Origin: Tsukamurella ocularis
Lineage (GTDB): Bacteria; Actinomycetota; Actinomycetes; Mycobacteriales; Mycobacteriaceae
Direction: 5' to 3'
Assembly (NCBI RefSeq): GCF_024807615.1
Contig: NZ_JANUCJ010000002.1
Location: forward strand, 248,001 to 312,000
DNA: 64,000 nucleotides
Within the stretch, counting starts at the first letter, position 1; each line of letters starts with the position of its first letter. Made by a program: the position numbers and the translations under genes. The notes below the pieces were generated by a model. The model searched no databases. It worked only from the letters and a program-made list of their open reading frames with translations, and was not told where the DNA came from. Positions 60,087-64,000 of this stretch are shown piece by piece.

Positions 60087-60863
60087 ATGGCCTCGGTCGT
60101 CGCGCTCAACGCCCACCCGGACGACGAGACGCTGCTCGCGGGCGGCACGCTGGCCCGCTTCGCGGCGGAGGGGCACCGGGTGGTGATCGTCGTCGCCACC
60201 GACGGGATGATGCACGGCGACGACGAGCCCGAGCCCCGACGACGGCTCGACGAGTTGTCCGCAGCGGCCGCGGAACTGGGCGTCCACGAGGTGCGTTGGC
60301 TGGGCTACGCGGACAGCGGCCACGGCGGGGAGCTGTACCCCGACCCACCCGGCCGGGTGCGGCTCGTCCGTGCGGGCGTGGACGAGCCGGCCGAGCGGCT
60401 CGCGGTGATCCTGCGCGAGGTCTCCGCCGACCTGCTGCTCGGCTCCGACGAGGCCGGCGGCTACCGGCACCGCGACCACCTCGCCGTGCACCACATCGCG
60501 CGCCGCGCAGCGGAACTCACCGGCGTTCGGCTCGCCGAGGCGACAGCGCCGCGCGAGTCGATCCTGCGCATCCTGGCGATCGCGGTGCGTCTCCGGTTCC
60601 TGCAACCCGGACACCTCGAGCAGGCGCGCACCTGGTTCACGCCGGGGGCGCAGATCACGCACCGCGTCGACGTGCGCCGACACGTCGCTGCCAAGCAGCG
60701 CGCGCTCGCCGCCCACCGGTCGGAGATCGCGAAGTCGGGGACCGTCGCACGGATCCTCCGGATGGTGCTGCGCCTGCCCGCATGGGTCCTCGCGCCGCTG
60801 GTCGGCACCGAGTACTACGTGGAGCCTTCCGGCCCCAGCACCCCGGCAGACCGGCTGCTCTGA
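60087..60863 (+). CDS. PIG-L-family deacetylase
   Basis: The 258-residue zinc deacetylase has the signature AHPDDE (residues 9-14) and the zinc-binding HRDHLAVHH (residues 128-136). The family removes N-acetyl groups from amino sugars in mycothiol-type and glycolipid pathways. The C-terminal tail includes a hydrophobic stretch (residues 226-243) that may contact the membrane. It has its own -10 box, so it is probably independent of jetABC. Confidence 0.87.
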   Translation: MASVVALNAHPDDETLLAGGTLARFAAEGHRVVIVVATDGMMHGDDEPEPRRRLDELSAAAAELGVHEVRWLGYADSGHGGELYPDPPGRVRLVRAGVDEPAERLAVILREVSADLLLGSDEAGGYRHRDHLAVHHIARRAAELTGVRLAEATAPRESILRILAIAVRLRFLQPGHLEQARTWFTPGAQITHRVDVRRHVAAKQRALAAHRSEIAKSGTVARILRMVLRLPAWVLAPLVGTEYYVEPSGPSTPADRLL

Positions 60864-60870
60864 CACGCAC

Positions 60871-60907
60871 ATAGATCGCTTGATCTATAGTTAGATCATG
60901 CGATCTA
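60871..60907. promoter_or_regulatory. two tandem TetR-type palindromes over a gene start
   Basis: TAGATC-N4-GATCTA occurs twice (60872-60887 and 60892-60907), with centres exactly 20 bases apart, about two DNA turns. The second copy includes the ATG of the TetR gene at 60898. Two TetR dimers on the same face would block both polymerase and ribosome. Very strong symmetry makes an operator role likely. Confidence 0.78.
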
Positions 60908-61509
60908 CGGATACCTTCACCGAGCACGCCCGGCGCGCCCAGATCACGGCGTGCGCCATCGAGGCCATCGCCGAGCTCGGCTACGCGCAGGCCTCCGTGC
61001 GGAAGATCGCCGACCGCGCCGGCGTCGCGATGAGCGTGGTGCTCTACCACTTCGGCGACAAGGACTCGTTGATCGCCGCTGTCGTCTCCGAGTGCTACCG
61101 CACCCTGTTCGAGGTCATGGTCCCCGCCGTTGACGCCGCGCCGAGCGCCGCGGGCAGGCTCGAGGCGCACATCCGCGCGCACCTCGGCTACCTGCGGACC
61201 CACCCCGCGCACCAGGTCGCGATCACCGAGATCGGCAACGGCTTCCGCGGCAAGGGCGGCGTCCGACTGTGGGACCTGCCGGTCGCCCCCGAATACGACG
61301 CGGCCCGCGCCCGCGTCGAGCTGGACGTGATCCTCCGCGACGGCGTCGAGGCCGGCGAGTTCCGCCCGGTCAACCCCGCATCCATCGCCTCCGCCGTCCG
61401 CGGCGCGATCGGGAACGCCATGTTCGCCGCGGTCGTCGACCCCGACTTCGACGTGGACGGCTACGCCGACGACCTCGTCGACGCCTTCCTCCGCGCGTGC
61501 GCGCCCTGA
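60898..61509 (+). CDS. TetR-family transcriptional regulator
   Basis: The 203-residue protein has a TetR helix-turn-helix at residues 18-65 (YAQASVRKIADRAGVAMSVVLYHF) and a helical C-terminal domain. The tandem palindromes over its own start imply autorepression. The glycosyltransferase gene follows by 22 bases, so it should be co-regulated. The AT-rich operator and an ATG inside it suggest a leaderless or very short leader transcript. Confidence 0.9.
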   Translation: MRSTDTFTEHARRAQITACAIEAIAELGYAQASVRKIADRAGVAMSVVLYHFGDKDSLIAAVVSECYRTLFEVMVPAVDAAPSAAGRLEAHIRAHLGYLRTHPAHQVAITEIGNGFRGKGGVRLWDLPVAPEYDAARARVELDVILRDGVEAGEFRPVNPASIASAVRGAIGNAMFAAVVDPDFDVDGYADDLVDAFLRACAP

Positions 61510-61531
61510 CCCCACCGAATCGAGGCACACC

Positions 61532-62695
61532 ATGGCCCACGTCCTGATCGCCACCTACGGCTCCCGCGGCGACACCATGCCGCTCGCCGGGCTCGGCTTG
61601 CGCCTGCAGGGCGCGGGCCACAGCGTCACCATCACCACCAACACCGACCTCGCCGCCGAGACGGCCGCGCTCGGCCTCGACGCCCGTGCGATCGACATCG
61701 ACCTCGGCGAACCGTCCGCCGAGCCCTCCCTGAGGGACGCGATGGCGCTGGTCAAGCCCGCAGGGATCCGGCAACTCAGCCGGAACCTGCTGGCCGCCGT
61801 CGACGACGTCCCCGCCGACGTCGTGCTGATGACGCCGTTCGCCGAACCCGCGGGCCAAGCGCTCGCGGAGGCAGGGGGCATCCCGGGAATCCCGCTGCGG
61901 CTACAGCCGATCTCCGCCACCCGCGCGTTCCCGCCGAGCCTCATCGGCGCCCGGTCGATGGGCGGCGCACTCAACCTCGCGGCGGGCCGGGCCGCAGAGC
62001 GCACCGTCGACACGCTGTACGGCGGCGTTATCGCCGACTTGCGCCGTGACCTCGGTCTCCCGAAACGCTCAGCCCGCCGGCTCCGGCACGACCGCGCGGC
62101 GGCGCAGCAACCCATCCTCTGCGGCTGGTCCCCCGCGGTGTTGCCGCGGCCGGCCGACTGGCGCCCCGGCATCGACGTGACCGGCTACTGGTGGTCCCCC
62201 GAGCCGGAGGGCTGGGCACCGTCGAGCGAGCTTGAGTCCTTTCTCGCCGACGGTCCGCCGCCCGTCCTCATCGGCCTCGGCTCGCTCATGGTCCCCGCAG
62301 CCGAGCGCGATCGACTCTCGGCGGTCTTTGACGAGGCGCTCTCCCGCGCCGGCGTCCGCGGCATCGTCCAGGCGGGTGGGGCCGGATTGCGCGCCCCGGA
62401 TCGCGCGGACGTCCTGAACATCGGCGCCGCCCCGTACTCGTGGCTGTTCCCGCGTCTCGCCGCCGTCGTGCACTCGTGCGGCGCGGGCACGACTGCGTCC
62501 GCCCTCCGGGCCGGCGTTCCGGCGGTGCCGCTCCCCTCGCCCGGCGCGGACCAATTCTTCTGGGCGCACGGATTCACGCCCTCGGCGCGGGGATCGCCCC
62601 GATCCCACGGACGAAGGTCACGGTTTCCGCTCTCGCCGACGCGATACGTGTCGCCGCGGACGACGCTGCGTACCGCACCGCCGCCGGGGCTCTGA
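61532..62695 (+). CDS. UGT/GT1-type glycosyltransferase, truncated by a frameshift
   Basis: The 387-residue product starts with YGSRGDTMPLAGLGL, the family acceptor-domain motif. It ends in a GT1 nucleotide-sugar segment HSCGAGTTASALRAGVPAVPL. Family members glycosylate lipids or small hydrophobic molecules. After the FFWAH segment (near 62569) it reads an Arg/Ser/Pro-rich tail of wrong frame. The expected RIHALG continuation lies in the next frame. A single missing C near 62569-62570 would restore about 412 residues. The last helix region is therefore absent as written, and activity is doubtful. Confidence 0.75.
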   Translation: MAHVLIATYGSRGDTMPLAGLGLRLQGAGHSVTITTNTDLAAETAALGLDARAIDIDLGEPSAEPSLRDAMALVKPAGIRQLSRNLLAAVDDVPADVVLMTPFAEPAGQALAEAGGIPGIPLRLQPISATRAFPPSLIGARSMGGALNLAAGRAAERTVDTLYGGVIADLRRDLGLPKRSARRLRHDRAAAQQPILCGWSPAVLPRPADWRPGIDVTGYWWSPEPEGWAPSSELESFLADGPPPVLIGLGSLMVPAAERDRLSAVFDEALSRAGVRGIVQAGGAGLRAPDRADVLNIGAAPYSWLFPRLAAVVHSCGAGTTASALRAGVPAVPLPSPGADQFFWAHGFTPSARGSPRSHGRRSRFPLSPTRYVSPRTTLRTAPPPGL

Positions 62696-62769
62696 CCAGC
62701 ACGATCACGGAGGAGGACGGGGCGGCCGCCGTGCTCTCCGCGGTGGAACGGGCCATAACAATCTCATAA
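62569..62769 (+). pseudogene. out-of-frame 3' end of the glycosyltransferase
   Basis: This 66-residue frame begins RIHALGAGIAPIPR, the usual continuation of the GT1 sugar-binding motif, and runs to a normal-looking end at 62769. It supports one missing base at about 62570 rather than a naturally short protein. Confidence 0.6.
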
Positions 62770-62854
62770 CACGGCTAACGAAATCCGCGGCGCGTCGCGA
62801 TTCCCTCATGTCGGCGGACATCGCCGCAGGGGGAATCACAACGAGGAGGACGCG

Positions 62855-64000
62855 ATGCGGAACACGACCCGGAGGAACCGGATCCGAGGCGCGCTGGCGC
62901 TGCCGGTGGTGCTCGTCCCGATGCTGGGCCTGGTGCCCACGGTCGCGGGAGCCGAGCCGACCACACCGGCGCCGGCGCCGGCGCCAGTGACGACACAGGC
63001 GCCGACCACCACGACGACCACACCGCCGGCGCCCACACCGACCCCGACGTCCACAACCCCGGCACCGAAGCCGAGCACACCGGCGACCACCACGACACCG
63101 CCCACCACGCTCCCCACCACACCCGCGCCGATCACCACGACGCCGCCGCAGGGCCCGCCCGGCCGGCTCACCGTGGGCGCGGTCCAGATCATCGACGCGA
63201 AGACGCAGGGCATCGGCGTCCCCGGCGCGACGGTCCGGGTCCAGGGCTGCTCCGGCGGCCCGGCGGCGACGCTCTCGCACGGCGGCGCGACGACGGTGAC
63301 CGGCCCCTGCGTCCGCGCCACCATGGCGAACGTGCCGACCAACTGGCACCTCGTCTCCCCGTCGGTACAGACGAAGACGTCGACCTCGGGACGCGTCGAC
63401 TTCCTCTTCAGCCTGGAACGCGGCGGGATCGTCCCGCCGACGTCGACCACGCCGCCGAACCGGAACGTCCGCTTCACGCTCGCCGCCCGCGACCAGGATG
63501 GCCGGGGCGTCGCATCGGAGTACGCCGTCGCTGAATGCGGCTCCTGGCGGCCGCTGGGCGGCGCGCGCACGGACAGCGCGGGCAACGGCGGGGGCGCCTT
63601 CCCGCGCGACTGCGTCAGCGTGGTGCCCACCGCGTGGCCGTCCTCGTGCGTCCTGCTCGGCCCGAACGCGTACTCCCGAGTGGAGGGCAACGGCGTGAAC
63701 CGCCTCGCCTTCCGGTTCCGGTGCGGCGTCGCGATCCCGCCCGGCGAGGTCGAGACCGAGGGCACGCTCGTCAAGACCGACCGCATCACCGGCGCCCCAC
63801 TCGCGGGTGCGTCCTTCGTGATCACCCGCTGCGGCTCCGACGAGGCCGTCCAGGCGGTGACGACGGGCGAGAACGGCGTCGCCGCCTTCGCCCTGCCGTC
63901 GGGCTGCTACCGGGCCATCGAGACCGCCGCGCCGGCGGGCTACGTCCGCGACGCCGCCGCCGTCTCGTTCGAGGTGCGCCTAACGCCTCGTTTCGAGGTC
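62855..64000 (+). CDS. secreted SpaA-domain surface protein (cut by the window edge)
   Basis: The reading frame stays open for 382 codons to the window edge. A GAGGAGGA ribosome site precedes the ATG at 62855. It has a signal peptide (to about residue 34, VAGAE). A long Pro/Thr-rich linker follows (about 36-105) and then Ig-like, Cys-containing repeats. The last segment is a prealbumin/SpaA-type domain starting VKTDRITGAPLAGASFVIT, with the isopeptide Lys and the Glu in IETAAPAGY. Such domains occur in wall-anchored adhesins and pilins. The sorting signal, if any, is beyond the window. Confidence 0.75.
   Translation, partial: MRNTTRRNRIRGALALPVVLVPMLGLVPTVAGAEPTTPAPAPAPVTTQAPTTTTTTPPAPTPTPTSTTPAPKPSTPATTTTPPTTLPTTPAPITTTPPQGPPGRLTVGAVQIIDAKTQGIGVPGATVRVQGCSGGPAATLSHGGATTVTGPCVRATMANVPTNWHLVSPSVQTKTSTSGRVDFLFSLERGGIVPPTSTTPPNRNVRFTLAARDQDGRGVASEYAVAECGSWRPLGGARTDSAGNGGGAFPRDCVSVVPTAWPSSCVLLGPNAYSRVEGNGVNRLAFRFRCGVAIPPGEVETEGTLVKTDRITGAPLAGASFVITRCGSDEAVQAVTTGENGVAAFALPSGCYRAIETAAPAGYVRDAAAVSFEVRLTPRFEV

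Noticed and set aside
60087-60863. PIG-L gene considered as a replacement for jetD
   Set aside because: It carries clear AHPDDE and HxxH zinc motifs of a deacetylase, no TOPRIM or nuclease features, and its own promoter box.

Overview
The window is GC-rich, densely packed DNA from a mycolic-acid-bearing actinobacterium (order Mycobacteriales; a Tsukamurella- or Gordonia-like genus is my inference, not something I can prove from the sequence). The strongest evidence is the mycolate pair fabG1(mabA)-inhA with an actinobacterial Fe-S-type ferrochelatase, next to ripA-, moxR-, DUF58- and VWA-type genes and acn-acnR. From memory this matches the order of the Mycobacterium tuberculosis Rv1474c-Rv1496 segment: acnR-acn-(Rv1476-like)-ripA-moxR-DUF58-VWA-fabG1-inhA-hemH-(Rv1486c-like)-nfeD-SPFH-(Rv1491c-like)-mutA-mutB-meaB. 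Here that backbone is interrupted by two accessory blocks.

Layout. 1-6700: a DszC-like and a StyA-like flavin monooxygenase, a structured intergenic element, a Gfo/Idh/MocA oxidoreductase overlapping a PAS-GGDEF-EAL protein, and a small proline-rich protein. 6.7-14.1 kb: a TrpB-like enzyme, a membrane-anchored esterase-fold protein, a three-gene overlapping operon (ThDP enzyme, SRPBCC protein, atypical KAS III) with a perfect CRP-type site in front, then flavodoxin, VOC and AraC genes. 14.1-20 kb: meaB-mutB-mutA (propionate/methylmalonyl-CoA metabolism) and a TVP38-type membrane protein. 20-26.6 kb: a 2-aminoethylphosphonate-type uptake and catabolism cluster (phosphonatase-like HAD, HutC-type GntR, FAD oxidoreductase, complete ABC importer) with operator-like repeats in its divergent promoter. 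26.5-30 kb: LysR/TDT transporter pair, and a SatD-HTH protein with palindromes over its own start. 30-31.7 kb: SPFH-NfeD. 31.8-38.2 kb: accessory block with a hydrolase, an AurF-type diiron protein with a DUF4873 partner and a TetR, DUF3097, and a phosphotransferase pair. 38.3-51 kb: the conserved cell-envelope, heme and TCA backbone. 51-54.3 kb: a frameshifted small membrane protein, VOC, DUF218 and glycerophosphodiesterase genes. 54.4-60 kb: a Wadjet/MksBEF-type SMC operon (jetA, jetB, jetC). 60-64 kb: PIG-L deacetylase, a TetR gene under two tandem palindromes, a glycosyltransferase with a 3' frameshift, and an SpaA-domain surface protein running off the end.

The most interesting item is the jetABC operon, which lacks the nuclease-type subunit JetD/MksG. 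jetC is followed by a strong hairpin and then by an unrelated gene with its own promoter, so JetD is not simply further along the same transcript. It may be a condensin-only MksBEF complex, or its nuclease may be encoded elsewhere. Other points worth checking are the cryptic KAS III/ThDP/SRPBCC operon, an almost textbook AcnR operator over the acn promoter, and several autoregulatory palindromes.

I saw no tRNA or rRNA gene, CRISPR array, insertion sequence or phage gene. No intergenic stretch exceeds about 250 bases.
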